NCBI GenBank assembly: GCA_000697335.1
Contig: JNEM01009248.1
Coordinates: 1 to 30,592 of the forward strand
Reading direction: 5' to 3'
Origin: Conidiobolus incongruus B7586
Lineage: Eukaryota; Entomophthoromycota; Entomophthoromycetes; Entomophthorales; Conidiobolaceae
Length of the DNA: 30,592 nt
The position numbers were made by a program, and so were the translations under genes. Below are positions 1 to 11,957 of the stretch, piece after piece. Within the stretch, counting starts at the first letter, position 1. The number at the start of each line of letters is the position of its first letter. Under the pieces are notes generated by a model, which did no database searches, had not been told where the DNA came from, and saw only the letters and a list, made by a program, of their open reading frames with translations.

Positions 1-840
1 AGTATATTTATTTATTATCAAATAATATAACTTAATTATATATTATAGTTTCAGGTAATTTAATATATATATTTTTTTATATATTATATATATAGTTTAT
101 TTTTTATAATTAACAATATATTTAAAAAATCAAAAATTAAAAATTTCTTATATTTTTCTTAATTTAAAAGTATAATAATAGTAAAACAAATATAATATAA
201 GAAAAAACTTAATTTAAAAGTAATATGATATAAAATGTGATAATGTAATATATCAATATAAACAAAGTTTAATTAAGCTTTAAAAACAAATAAATTACTA
301 ATATATTAAAATTTATATTAGATAGTGTTAATATATTATAATACTAATAAGCAATAGTTTTAATCTTAAAAATAATATAAAAGATAAAGAATAGTAAGAA
401 TTGAGAAAAAAAAATTTATTAAATGATTTAGTACTATTTATATAATTAATTTAGCTAAAAAAGTATAGATTGGTTGTATAATTTATAGTCAATTAAATTA
501 TAAAGAAATTTATATAAGAATTTAAAGAACTAGACTCTTAATATAACAGATAAATTATTTTAATGGCTGTATTTTTTAATTCATTAAATATAATTTTTGA
601 GTATAAAGATAATATTAATAATATAATATAATAACAATATAAACTAATTTAAGAATATTATTATCACTTTTTAATTATTATATTAAATTTCACAAAATAA
701 CATTTAAGTTATAAATTCTTTAGAATTCCATAACAAAAGTGTAACCTAATTAAGGTTATATTACAGTTGTCTTAATTTTGGACAATTATATTTATATGAA
801 ATCATAATAAATATCATCGAAATATAAATACAAGCCACTT
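1..840. other. AT-rich intergenic DNA, no gene seen
   Basis: Almost pure A and T with long A and T runs and frequent stops in every frame on both strands. I see no RNA gene. The first 400 bases have the same texture as the degraded repeat described at 2065-3360 and could be a further eroded fragment, but I could not find long exact matches. Confidence 0.5.
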
Positions 841-1503
841 TTAATCGAACCCAGCGCCATTATATAAACCTTTTTAATATCCCTAAAACATATCTCACGA
901 CATGGATCCAGATCCATGCTAATTGTCGATTTGTCGTTCAATTCACTGACAAGAGCTCACGCTGCTCTCTCCACACCCACACCATTAAACTAACCCAAAT
1001 TGTTTTCTGCTTATAACTCATTATTAAAGACAAAATTGTCAGAGGTCTCCAAGTATTCAACAAATTTTAGAGTTAATTGATTCATTGGAAAATGATCTCT
1101 AATAAGAACTCGACGATGAAGTCAACATCAATATCGGTATTATTAAACCAATATAGGTCCTTCTGCAAGGCAAAACTTTCAAGTAAGAATTCCCTAGGGA
1201 TCATTTTACTTTGTTACGGAATTGGACATTTTGCTCGGATTCAAATATCTTGAAGATTACTCAAAAAAATCAGAATTACAAACCAAATTATAGGGATTCT
1301 TCCAACATTTTGATGTTGTATCAAAATAATTATGAGAATTGCTTTGAGAATGAGTCCCTTAAAAAGTATAGGAATAGAATTGATTTGTTAAATTTTGATC
1401 CTGAAGATTCACAAAGAGTTTCGTCTACAAACTGTTAGTAATGAGATTCAAAATTGTGGGAATGATATGAAAGTTCAGGTTACTCATAATGTTAATGATT
1501 GTA
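841..1503 (+). other. Less AT-rich island with TATA-like box and unidentified small ORFs
   Basis: This stretch stands out from its surroundings by a higher G+C content. A TATA-like sequence (TATATAAA, about 861-868) is followed by two very short ATG frames (starting 902 and 916). The ATG at 1092 gives a 53-residue frame, rich in Ser, Lys and Arg and poor in acidic residues at its start, as in a mitochondrial presequence. A second open frame runs about 1187-1438 in another phase, and a third continues to about 1503. No pair of introns of the usual 46-59 nt length joins them into one protein. It may be a fast-evolving small gene, a decayed gene, or a non-coding transcript. I do not recognise any product. 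Confidence 0.25.
901..918. repeat. Near-perfect 18-bp palindrome
   Basis: CATGGATC and GATCCATG form 8-bp inverted arms around a central CA. The palindrome lies about 35 bp downstream of a TATA-like box, near where a transcript would begin. It could be a dimeric protein-binding site, a short hairpin at the RNA 5' end, or chance. Confidence 0.5.
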
Positions 1504-2064
1504 TTATCCAATGAATTATATAAGTGATCTTTAACTACCTTTATGGTAGTAATCAATTTCATACTTTTGCAATATTATTTTTTCTATGATTTCTTATTGT
1601 TTAACATAATTTAAAATTTTTGTTAATAATATCAATTTCAAATATAAATAATACTAAATCAAAATTAATATGAATTGATATTAAAACTGGTATTATAATT
1701 TATTCCAATATCAATTTAAAAATGATTTATATTGAATCCCTTACAATTGAATTTTGATTACTAAAATTGATCAATACAATCATTGTAATTATTTGAATAT
1801 TCTACTATAGATTAATTGCTTATAATATAAATTAATAATTCTCGTTAAATTCATAAAGTCAATTTGAAACCCAATGAAAAATTTATTTATAATATCATAT
1901 TATAATAATAACCAATATTTTTATCATATTTTTTAATAAATCTCATTTCATAACTTGAATGTATTTTTATTATATCCTATGTTTTTTTAATTATAAAGTT
2001 ATATTGAAAATCATTATGATGATAAGATGTATTCAATATTGTACTGGCTGAAATATATTGAACT
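1504..2064. other. AT-rich intergenic DNA, no gene seen
   Basis: No open frame of note on either strand, no tRNA-like fold and no obvious tandem repeat. It separates the small island at 841-1503 from the degraded repeat copy. Confidence 0.5.
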
Positions 2065-3360
2065 TATATTATTAAATTATATAACAAAAGGTCTTTTGTA
2101 TAGAAATTGAAAATTATAAATTTCCAAATTTATTACCAGATTTAAATAATTGAAAATATTTGAATTTCTGATTTTTCAAATATATTATTAGTTTCAAAAA
2201 AAAATATAAAAAATAAATAAAAATTAATAATTTCAAACTATATATAGAAATTTATAATATTTTTGAATTATAAAAATTAAGTTTTAAATTTTAATATAAT
2301 GTTTAATTATATTTAAATTAAAAAATAATCATCCAAAGTCTTGAATTTTAATATCATTGGAACTTAATCTTAAGTCTTTTAAAATTATTCAAAATTTACA
2401 AACAGATTTTAAAGATAATGTTTTATTTAAATCTATTTTTTATTTCTGGGTTAATTATCTTAAAACTAAAAAAATATCTAAAACTTATTATAATTTAATA
2501 AATTAATTTTAATTATTAATGTTTTAATTTTCAATAAAATAAAAAAAACATTTTAATTAATATTTTATTAATTTAATTATAAAGTTATTGAAATATTTTA
2601 ATATTAGGTATATAAATATTATATATATAAATATTAAATTTAAGTTTAAATTAATTAATAAAAATATAAATAAATATAATTTGAAATAAAGTTTAAAAGA
2701 GAGTTAAAATAATTTTAGTTATATAAAGCTTATTAAAATATAATCAAAAACCAAAGCTTATATAGTAAATTATTATGATTAATAAATTATAAATCCTTTT
2801 GTATAATTTTTGATTCAGATATAAATTAATATATTAGGTTAAGTTAAAATAATATATTTTATAAATTAACAATATATTATTTATAAGTAAATATAAATCA
2901 TTAAAATAAACTATAACAATATTATTATTTTATTTAGTTTTTAAGGGAAATCAATTATTAATAGATTTTATATCATTTTTATATATAAAATAAATTTGAA
3001 TTAATATTTTTAATATAATTTAAAAATTATTATTATTTTATTTAATAATTATAAATAATATAAAATTAAAGTTATAAAAAATTTATAATCAAAAATAAAT
3101 AAATAAATTACTAAATTTAGTATATTAAATAGAATAATGCTTAAATAATTATAATTGCTAAAAATAATTAAAAAATTAGCTTATAAAAAGAAAATTTTTA
3201 TAAATCAATTAAAATAGATTATAATATAATTAATTTTAATCTTTAATAAAAAACTATATTTTAAATATTAGGAGTATGCCAAAAATATAGCAAAAAGTTA
3301 TTAATAATAAAAAAGAATATTGATTTTATATTATATATTTAATTTCAATATTAATAATTT
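2065..3360 (+). repeat. Degraded AT-rich interspersed repeat, copy A
   Basis: Collinear with about 27825-29125, in the same orientation. Shared anchors in the same order include aaggtc (2088), attacc (2132), the 18-mer aatttctgatttttcaaa (2163-2180), aaaatttacaaa (2391), agcttattaaaatat (2727-2741), ttattaataata near 3300 and atattaat (3348). The distance to the partner anchor stays between 25,757 and 25,770 nt along about 1.3 kb, which chance matches between AT-rich sequences would not give. It is heavily decayed, with no intact coding frame. I cannot assign a family. It is probably an old transposable-element relic that has drifted, or been mutated, towards A+T. Confidence 0.6.
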
Positions 3361-4270
3361 TTTATTATTTAAAATGAAAAATAATATAATAATCATTATA
3401 TAATAATAAAAATAAGATAAATTATATTATATTGATAATTATCAGGAAAATTATTAATAAAATTGATTATATATTTATGATAAGGATATTTGAAGCACTT
3501 AATATTAAATATAAAATATTATTTTATCAAATACTCATAGTATTCAAATATTCAATCAATATAATATTTATTTTGGAATTATCAAATCTTAATAATTATT
3601 GATATATCATTAGTAATTTATGAATATGTCAATATTTTTTAGTCATAAATAGAAAATAAAGTAAAATTTATTACATTCTAGATATTTTTAATAGTATAAT
3701 TATATCTGAATTATATCAATTGATGTATTTTAATAATAAATTCAAGTGATATTAATAATAGTTAAAATCTTGAATTTTTTCAATTTATAGCAATAATATA
3801 ATCTCTATTGTGATATTCACCATTATTTTCAATTAATCTTATCATATTATAATAAAATCAATGTCCATTTAGAAAAATTATAATTATTAAACAATACTAT
3901 GAAATTAAGTTGTAAATATTAATTTGAATTGTTGGAAAAATAATTTCAAAATCTTACGATATCAAGTGGATTATTTAGAATAAAATAGGATTTAGATAGA
4001 TATTAAAGACTGTATTATGTTTTTATTGGATAGAGTGATGTCATCGAACTATGGTTCTTTACTGAATTTTAACATTTAAAGTAAATTTATTCAACTGAAA
4101 TACTTTTATATTAAAAATATCACGATATAAGTGCGAATGACTAATTTTGAATAATCACGAACACATATAACCTAAAGAGGTAACTTATTTATTACTAACA
4201 ACCTTAAAATCATAAATCAAAATAAATAATTCAATTTATTCAGTGAAAAATTTGAAGCATTTTTGTTACA
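3361..4270. other. AT-rich DNA including the upstream region of ArgRS
   Basis: No gene recognised. The last 300 bases before the ArgRS start are somewhat less AT-rich, as expected for a promoter and 5' leader, but I see no recognisable box. Confidence 0.4.
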
Positions 4271-6254
4271 ATGAATCCCATGAATTTTAAACTAATAAGT
4301 TCAAGATTATTTAGTAGAAATTCAATATTTAAACTATTTTTAAATCATCGTAGCTTCTATTCAAATAGAACTTTCAGACATAATAAAACAAGCATGTTGG
4401 ATATTTTTAAACAAGAAGCCGCTCGTCAACTTGCTGAGTTAAGCGGTGTTGAAGCTAGCCAAATCGCTTCCTGGTTAGAAGCTCCTAAAGATTTGAAATT
4501 AGGTGATTTAGCTGCCCCTATCCCTCGTTTCCGTCTCAAGGGTAATCCCGTTCAATTCGCTCAAGAATTTGCCGAAAAGGTACCCTTAATCACTTTAACA
4601 AATTTTATGACTCTTTTTGATACTAATTTACATATTAGATCCAACCTAATGACTACATTTTATCCGCTTCCGCTACCGGTCCCTATATTAATTTCAAGAT
4701 CAACAGAGAAATCTTAAAAGATCTTGTAATCAAATCTGTTTGGGAACAAAAAGACCAATTCGGTACCAACAACTCTGGAAATGGAGAAACTGTTATTATT
4801 GAATTTTCTAGTCCTAATATTGCTAAACCTTTCCACGCTGGTCACTTGAGAAGTACCATTATTGGTAATTACGTTCGCAACTTACACAAAGCTAACGGCT
4901 ATAAGACTATTGCTATGAACTACCTCGGTGATTGGGGTAAACAATATGGTAATTTTATATATAACTTGATTTGGAATTTCAACTGATCAATATATATTTT
5001 TAGGTTTGTTAGCTATTGCTTTTGAAAAATATGGTAGTGAAGAATTATTAGAAAAGGACCCCATTAACCATCTTTTCGAAATTTACGTTAAAATCAATGT
5101 AATTTACACTAATACTGTTTTTTATGTCACGTATTTAATATTAAACAAAATAGGCTGAAGCTAAGGAAGATGAATCTGTCCACGATGCTGCTCGTGAATA
5201 CTTCAAGAGAATGGAAGATGGTGATGAAGAGGCCTTAAAGGTTTGGAGCAGATTGAGAGCTATGAGTATTGAAAAGTACAAGGAAGTCTACAAGCGCTTG
5301 AATATCGAATTTGACATTTTCTCTGGTGAATCTCAAGTCAATGAAGAAATGAAGAGAGCTTTCAAATTGCTTGAAGAAAAGGGCTTATTAGAAGAATCCG
5401 AAGGTTGTAAGATCATCAATTTGGAAAAATACAAGTTGGGTAAGGTTGTCGTTCAAAAGAAAGACGGAACTACCCTTTATATTACTCGTGATCTTGGTGC
5501 TGCTATCCAAAGATACGAACAACATAAATTCAGCAAGATGTACTACATCATTGGTTCTCAACAAGATCTACACTGTAAACAATTCTTCAAGATCCTTGAA
5601 CTTTTAGGTTTTGAATGGGTCAAGAACTGCCACCACATTAACTTTGGTATGGTTGCTGGTATGTCCACTCGTGCCGGTACCGTCGTCTTTTTGGACAGTA
5701 TATTAAACGAAACCCGTGACAAGATGCACGAAGTGATGAAGCGTAATGAAGAAAAATATGCTCAAATTGAAGATCCTGATTACGTTGCTGATATCATTGG
5801 TATGTCTGCTGTTATCATTCAAGATATGTCTGCTCGTAGAGTTCTTAACTACGATTTCGATTGGGAACGTATGTTCTCCTTCGAAGGTGACACTGGTGCC
5901 TATCTTCAATACGCTCACGCTCGTTTATGCTCCATTGAACGCAAGGTCAACTTTGAAGTCAACCCCAACGCCAACACTTCTTTATTAGCTGAAAAAGAAG
6001 CTGTTGAATTAATTGACATCATCTCCAAATACCCTGAAACCATCCAAACTGCTATGCAAAAGTTTGAACCTTGCACAATTGTCAATTACGCTCTCAAGTT
6101 AAGTCACGCTGTATCTTCTTGCTTCGAAGCCTTAAATGTCATGAATGCCGAAAAAGATTTGGCTGAAGCTAGATTACTCTTATTCTGGTGTGCTAAGGTC
6201 ACTCTTAACAACGCTCTCCGCATTGTTGGTTTAGTTCCTCTCGAACGTATGTAA
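4271..6254 (+). CDS. RARS1: Arginyl-tRNA synthetase, probably dual-targeted (4 exons)
   Basis: Charges tRNA-Arg with arginine. Exons 4271-4579, 4639-4948, 5004-5098 and 5154-6254 (introns 59, 55 and 55 nt) encode 604 residues, close to the roughly 607 of yeast ArgRS. The class I HIGH-type motif is HAGH at about 169-172, in the family context NIAKPFHAGHLRSTIIGN. The KMSKS-equivalent loop is MSTRAGT at about 408-414; fungal relatives I recall have Lys in place of the Ala. The C-terminal DALR anticodon-binding domain starts near residue 486, and the protein ends in ERM, as family members do. Residues 1-41 lack Asp and Glu and are rich in Arg, Lys, Ser and Phe, like a mitochondrial presequence. 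A second in-frame ATG at 4394 (MLDIFKQEA) begins the ordinary cytosolic form. The final long exon uses codons typical of highly expressed genes. Confidence 0.95.
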
Positions 6255-6978
6255 ATTCCTTTTCATACTCTCCTCATATCATTTTTGAATGTAGGTACAT
6301 TATTCTTAGAAATCAATTAAAAATTTTAAATTATAATCATTTATCATATATTTTAATCTTGGAATATTAAATACACTTTCAGCTTTAATATGATTTAATT
6401 TGATGTTTATCAGCTTTTTATCCACACCATTCAGATATATTATATCACCATCTGCTACAAATCTAAATTTTTCTAATATTTATTGAGTGTATATATAATA
6501 TAACGTTTTAATTAGAATTTTAATAAAAAATGATAAGCTTTGATTTCTAAGTTTTAATGATATTATTTATCTATCTATGTTCCTGGATTATAACAAACAT
6601 TTTAGATAAGTTTAATCATATATTTAATAGGAATACCTAGTAATTGAATTAATATAAAGGCTTAATATAATATGGCTAATAATTTTTTTATATTTTTAAT
6701 CATATCTATTGAGTATCTTAGAATATCTGTTATTTACTATTTTTTCTTTTTCAAAATAAAACTAATATTTATTATTTTGAAAATGAGAAAATTTATGAAA
6801 AATGAGAAACTTCTAGATTTGTCATGATATGTTCTTATCAATTTAAATGATAATTTCCCATAATAGTTTTGGTAAATTTAATATTAATATTTAAGGAATA
6901 TTAATTCATTAATTATTTAACTAAATTGTATTGTAAATTAACAATTAGAATTTCATTATTTAAAAAATTTATATAGCA
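6255..6978. other. ArgRS-HSP10 intergenic region
   Basis: Holds the ArgRS 3' end and the HSP10 promoter, including the heat-shock element listed separately. No open frame or RNA gene seen. A tttatatag immediately before caATGg of HSP10 resembles the 3' ends of this genome's introns, so a 5'-UTR intron is possible. Confidence 0.5.
6806..6818. promoter_or_regulatory. Heat-shock element upstream of HSP10
   Basis: GAA at 6806-6808, TTC at 6811-6813 and GA at 6816-6817 form alternating units with the exact 5-bp spacing of heat-shock factor sites (nGAAnnTTCnnGAn). The site lies about 160 bp before the HSP10 start codon. HSP10 genes are classic heat-shock factor targets. Short motif, but its position and spacing fit. 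Confidence 0.6.
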
Positions 6979-7287
6979 ATGGCTGCTCGTCAAATCAAAA
7001 AACTCATTCCCTTAGCTGACCGTATTTTGATCCAAAAGGTCAAGCCCACTCAACAAACCGCTGCCGGTATTTACATTCCTTCCAAGGCTCAAGAATCCGT
7101 TAATGAGGGTAAAGTTATCGCCGTCGGTAAGGGTATCACTAAGTCCGATGGTACTATCATCCCTCTCTCCGTTAAGGAAGGTGACCATGTATTACTCTCC
7201 AAGTACGGTGGTACCCCCGTTGAATTCCAAAATGAAGAACATTTGATCGTCAGAGAAGATGATATTTTGGCCATTATGGAACACTAA
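6979..7287 (+). CDS. HSP10: Mitochondrial co-chaperonin HSP10 (GroES family)
   Basis: The 10-kDa lid protein that works with the HSP60 ring to fold proteins in the mitochondrial matrix. The 102-residue intronless frame covers the whole GroES fold. It has the opening KLIPLADRILIQKV, the mobile-loop region around QQTAAGIYIPSKAQE (about 25-39), the GKVIAVGKG strand and the closing REDDILAIMEH. Length matches the family (about 100-106). As is usual for HSP10, the targeting information is in the uncleaved basic N-terminus (MAARQIKKL). Codons favour C-ending and GGT-type choices, as in the upstream ArgRS gene, which suggests high expression. A heat-shock element lies about 160 bp upstream. Confidence 0.97.
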   Translation: MAARQIKKLIPLADRILIQKVKPTQQTAAGIYIPSKAQESVNEGKVIAVGKGITKSDGTIIPLSVKEGDHVLLSKYGGTPVEFQNEEHLIVREDDILAIMEH

Positions 7288-8783
7288 TTAAATTATTACT
7301 AATCATAATAAATTCTAAAAATACATATATTTATTATCTCATTCTATGATATTATCCTTAGCAATTTATCTTATATATAAGTATTATACTATTTTTCAAA
7401 AATCTATGATGATTATAATAGAGGTATTAGACCATTTAGTACTAATATCATATAATTAAAAATTATATATGATCAAATGATCCTTTAGCCGTTTTTATAA
7501 TAATACTCTAATTTCAAGATAGACTCTTGAAATGATTAATTACCAAATGACTTGATTAATAATATCAATAATATTTTCTAATTTATCATAAATATTTAAT
7601 ACTAGCTAATTTTTTAAAAAATTCAAACTTTATACATTTTAATATATGATTTTTGAGAATTATGACTAATAAGTTTTTGGATAAGCATAATTTGTTTTAA
7701 ATGTGACTATATAAAATTATGAAACAGAAATATTGGTGAAAAAGTTTTAATACTTTTAATAATCGGGTTAGTACAACGTAATAATATATTGTTTTATCAT
7801 ATAGTCAATTATCAATTTATACAGAAAATAATTAAATATTTTTAACTCAAGTGATATGATTATTATTTTATTGATTCTGATTTTTATTAAATTAAACTTT
7901 ATTATATTTTCATATTCTATCATTGGTTATTTATACTTAAAAATTTGTGACAAACACTGTAAAAAATGTTAATATGATTTGACTAAATTTAGATATATTT
8001 TTAAAATTAGTATATAATCAAGGAAACAAAATTGTATCATTTAATATTAATATAAATGATTTATGTCGATTTCAAAAATAAAATCATTGATAAATAATAA
8101 ATTCATTTTATATAAACAGCTAAAGTTTTGCGTCTGTTTAATTTATAATTCAGAAATTCTGATCATGACTATATCAAATTCGTAAAACCCCATCTAATGA
8201 ACATCATTCAAACAATTTTTTATCATTTTCATTCAATAAAAAATTAATCAAATTTATATTTTTTAATCACATGTTGGTCAATATTAAAATTTTTATAAAA
8301 CTTATTTAAAGTTTGCAATTTGAGTTGGATTGGGTATATATGGGTAATCATTATTAGTAAATATAGATCAGATTTCTTATCTATTGTTTTATACAAAATA
8401 ATTCACAATGTTACAGTATATATTAATTTATATTCTGAATAAAACCATATCTCACAATATTTAAATTTTAAGTTAACCAATTATTTTGAATAATTGAATG
8501 CTAAACTAAAATTTTAAGTAAAATAAACTTTTTCTAAATCGAGACATTGCTTGATTCAACAACTTCAATCAATTACAAGTAAAAGTTGGTTAATTTAGAA
8601 TACAATTAACACATCTTTTGTATTCAGTTGATGAAGTTGTTCCAATTTAAACCCTTTTTCCAAATTTAATTAAGTCACAAAAAGTTCAAGATTATCTATT
8701 TCTTTTAAAATTAATAGAATTTGTTAATTAATAAATAAATAATAAAAAATCTATCATTAAATTTAAATATTAGTTAATTTTAT
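7288..8783. other. 1.5-kb AT-rich intergenic region
   Basis: No protein or RNA gene recognised on either strand. The only structure noted is the inverted repeat at 8557-8642, near the Spo71-like gene start. Confidence 0.5.
8557..8642. repeat. Nested inverted repeat (hairpin candidate)
   Basis: Outer arms caacaacttcaatcaa (8557-8572) and ttgatgaagttgttc (8628-8642) are complementary except for one unpaired A and one end base. Inside, GAATACAA (8598-8605) pairs perfectly with TTGTATTC (8618-8625) around a 12-nt loop. About 25 bases on the left side are unpaired. It lies 140 bp before the next start codon and may be a foldable 5' leader element or the terminal repeats of a tiny element. Confidence 0.4.
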
Positions 8784-11479
8784 ATGACTCAATCCATACC
8801 ACCTCCTACTATTCGGTTTGAACAAGACACATTTGAAAATAGCAATATCAATAATAACACTACTCAGACTTCCAACTTAAAATCGAGGATTTTCATAGGT
8901 CCCCCATACGATTACTGGTTCAAAAAAACTCACTCCTTTTCTCTCACTAAATTAAGAACTACTGATAGCGATGCGAATTTGTCACCTACTCTGAATTCTG
9001 AAACTTTATCCACTACACACCAAAGCTTTTCTACTCAATATCATGGGCAAGGATCTGTTAGAGGAAATTTTCCTCAAAGAAAGCATAGCACAGGAAGGAG
9101 ACCTGACCTTTCACCTACTTTGAACATAAATCCAAATACATAGTAACGTTATTCAATTTTAAATTTCATTTTCAAACTAACCATTTTTATAGTCTCTCTC
9201 CCAATATCCCGTCACCTGCACCTATTTCAGGATCTACTACTTCTAATTTTATGTTACCTAATTTGTTTTCGGAAAATTCCTACTCTTTTCCATCTTCGTC
9301 ATACACTGGACCACTCAGTCCTTGTTCAGTACCTCACACATCGATTCAAATTAGTGAAGAAGTGGATTTAAACCCCATTTTCCCTAATACTTCCTTAAGG
9401 TGCAGAGCTTTAATAAGGATAGAGGTTGCTAAAACTGGTTTCATAGGATCTGGTGGATATCGGAAAGACAAATTAAACAGTATTGAAAAAAGGAGCCTGG
9501 GTTGGAAAGAATTTTTACTTGTTTGCGATGATAAGCAGCTGAAATTTTATAAATCTTATAACAGCTTATTTTTAACTTTAGAACTCAATTCTTCGGATTT
9601 GGGATTATCGGTTTTTAGTCCATTAGAGTATACTTTAGCTGTTACGAAATATGAAGACGTCACGCCTCCACATGTTATAGCGTATATTATCCAATTTCCT
9701 ACATCAAAACTGTCCAAAACATGGTATTTATGGATCCATAAATATATGTGCAAGCCACTACCAATTCCCAGTCAAATAACTGTCTTTATTCCTGAAGTTA
9801 GCTATCGAATTCAAGTTTTTGTTAACAAGCGAGATTTAACTGTCTGGGAGGTAAGAGACACAGTGATGCAAGCTCTAAAAGATGATCCACAGGGTGAAGC
9901 ACTCGTGTCAAGGTGGCAATCTCAAGTCCCTCCTGGAGTAGCTTGGAAGAGACTGGACGCATTCGAATGGGTACCTGAGTCTAGGAATACTCTCCCATCA
10001 AATAGTATTATAGATTATGTTGTTTCACCTCAACTAATTGAACATACACACGAGTTGCATATATTAACCAGAGTCAATCCTCTCCTAAAACTCACTAGAA
10101 TGCTTGAACCATATTCCACTGAAGGGTTCATGATATTTCGAGGTTTAAATAGAGAAAAGGAAGCTTTTTCTTTTATGAATCGAAAACTTACGGGAAACTT
10201 AAAGGAGGGACAGCCTTATTATGTTTCAACTTTTAGTAATTTTATGACTTATACATCATCCTGGAAGTTTTCCAAAAATTACAAGAAAGCTCTTTTATCA
10301 TCAAGTTCTTCCTCGACTGTTTTATTGAATCCTAGCTTAACACTACCAAGTTGTACTATAACTTCTTCCCAAAGACCGCCGTTGCCAAAACTTCGAGGTC
10401 TATGCAAAGATCCAAATAATCAGGATTTGACTCACGATCTAAGACTATTGAGAAATGTAGACGGATTGCTTGATTTCAAAGAAATTAGCAGAGTTCAGCA
10501 TGTTGAACAACCCAGATCAGGTGGTCGAGATCCGTGGATTGAAATTATTTTAGTAAACGATCAATCTATCTTTTTCGAAGTATGGAATTTTGCTGCTGTA
10601 GATGAATGGGTGTTCAATATAAATCAGTTAATCAAGTATTGGAAAAATTTTAAACAGATTGAGCATGAACAATTTGTTGAATATTGCCAATTTAACCAAC
10701 AGCTTGTGAACGTAACATCCCCAACTCATCATCGAGATGTTATGGATGTTCCCACTCACGGATATTTAGACCCTGTTGGCACATTGGCCAATCCTTCTTT
10801 GTGGACTTATTTTGATCAGGACAATCCCCAGCCAATTCTGAAAAGTGGTGTATTATTCGTAAAGCATCGTGTTCACTCGGTATTCGTAAAAATGATGGTT
10901 GTATTAACTCTGGATGCAATTCATTTTTTCGAGCCTACCACAGCTCCTTATAATGTCGACTTGAATACGAGTGCTATGCCAGAATCAGAAAGTGGATCGC
11001 TCAATTCTAGAATGAATTTCTTAGAAGATACTAGGCAATTCTTGCATTCCAGAAATTATAAATACTCTCACCTCGCTACATTTCCATTGAAGAATTGCTT
11101 TATCTATACCAAGTTCAAGCCAGATTTGGCATATTCAGTTAATCAACCTTTACCATGTCATTACCCCGATCAGCTTACTATCACCGACAAAGAAGAGGAC
11201 TGTATATTCACAGTATATAAATCTCACCTGAGCTACCTTTGGCCCAGCGAGAAACGTCACAAAAAGAGATCGAGACTGGGTAATTGCTGGGATTCCTTCT
11301 ATCGTTGGTTCCAATTAGGGCATCATAGCTTCTGGCCCTGGAATTGGTCCAAAGGATCTGAAAGAGGAGTTGGAGAGAAGCGAATATTCTTAGCCCGAAC
11401 TTGCTTAGAAGCTGATCACTGGGGCCATATGATTCAATTGGCGATTGACTACTGGCAAAGAAAAGGTCACTGGGAGTAA
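8784..11479 (+). CDS. Spo71/Mug56-like multi-PH-domain protein (2 exons)
   Basis: Exons 8784-9142 and 9193-11479 (50-nt intron, GTAACG...TTTATAG) encode 881 residues. The first 180 or so are Ser/Thr/Asn-rich and disordered. A PH-like domain follows (about 189-309) with a C-terminal helix containing KTWYLWIHKYM, then a segment with VWEVRDTVMQAL and GVAWKRLDAFEWVP (about 335-381). This resembles the region of fungal Spo71 proteins in which a phrase like GLAWRRYDRLEW occurs. A second PH-like part begins with EGFMIF (about 430), and a third starts near SGVLFVKHRVHSVFVKMMVV and ends in a Trp-rich tail. Spo71 family members act at the prospore or meiotic membrane with Vps13; that role here is inference. 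No transmembrane segment or signal peptide is visible. The 3' end faces the TOR 3' end across 462 bp. Confidence 0.65.
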
Positions 11480-11941
11480 TTTTAAACTATTTATATTAAG
11501 CAAAAACATATAGTTTTTATAAATGAACAAAATTTATAAGATATTCATAATTAATAATTCATCTTATTATTACAATTTATAGTGATGATATTTTTAATTT
11601 TAATAATGTATAGATGCTCAATTTTATTTACCCTTTTTAATAGTTATTTTTGATAGACCTCTAGAGAAATAATTTGAAAATACTGCAGCAGTCAAATTAA
11701 GAGTAGTTTTAAAAATGGTAAATCAAATAACATAATGTTTGAGTTTTATCAATTCAAATTTAAAATTACTAATCTGGTTAAGTTTTATAACTGTATTCAT
11801 CATAATGCTTTACACCCTATATCATATTCACAACTTTTACACTGAAATATTTGAATTATATAAATTTATTGATTTATAGTTTGAAAATTATTTACTTTGG
11901 ATTTATAAAACAATATTTTATCATTCAAGTGAATAATGAAT
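11480..11941. other. Convergent 3' intergenic region
   Basis: Separates the stop of the Spo71-like gene (+) from the stop of TOR (minus). AT-rich, with no open frame or RNA fold seen. It must hold both polyadenylation regions. Confidence 0.5.
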
Positions 11942-11957
11942 TTACCAGAAAGAACAC
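11942..11957 (-). other. TOR: TOR terminal micro-exon
   Basis: Only 16 nt. It follows a 50-nt intron (12007-11958, GTAAGTT...GATTCAG), completes the Trp codon of GW and adds Cys-Ser-Phe-Trp and TAA. Without splicing, the frame stops directly after GW, so a gene finder would miss the last four residues. These form the invariant tail of the FATC domain. Confidence 0.85.

Noticed and set aside
4271-4717. A 148-residue ORF ending at 4717 as a separate protein.
   Set aside because: After residue 103 it reads through the first ArgRS intron. Splicing at 4580/4638 restores the ArgRS sequence AEKIQPNDYI.
5703-5988. Overlapping ORFs on both strands inside ArgRS exon 4 (and similar shadows inside HSP10, TOR, TDG and the Spo71-like gene).
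   Set aside because: They lie wholly inside conserved coding sequence, have no family resemblance and no independent start context.
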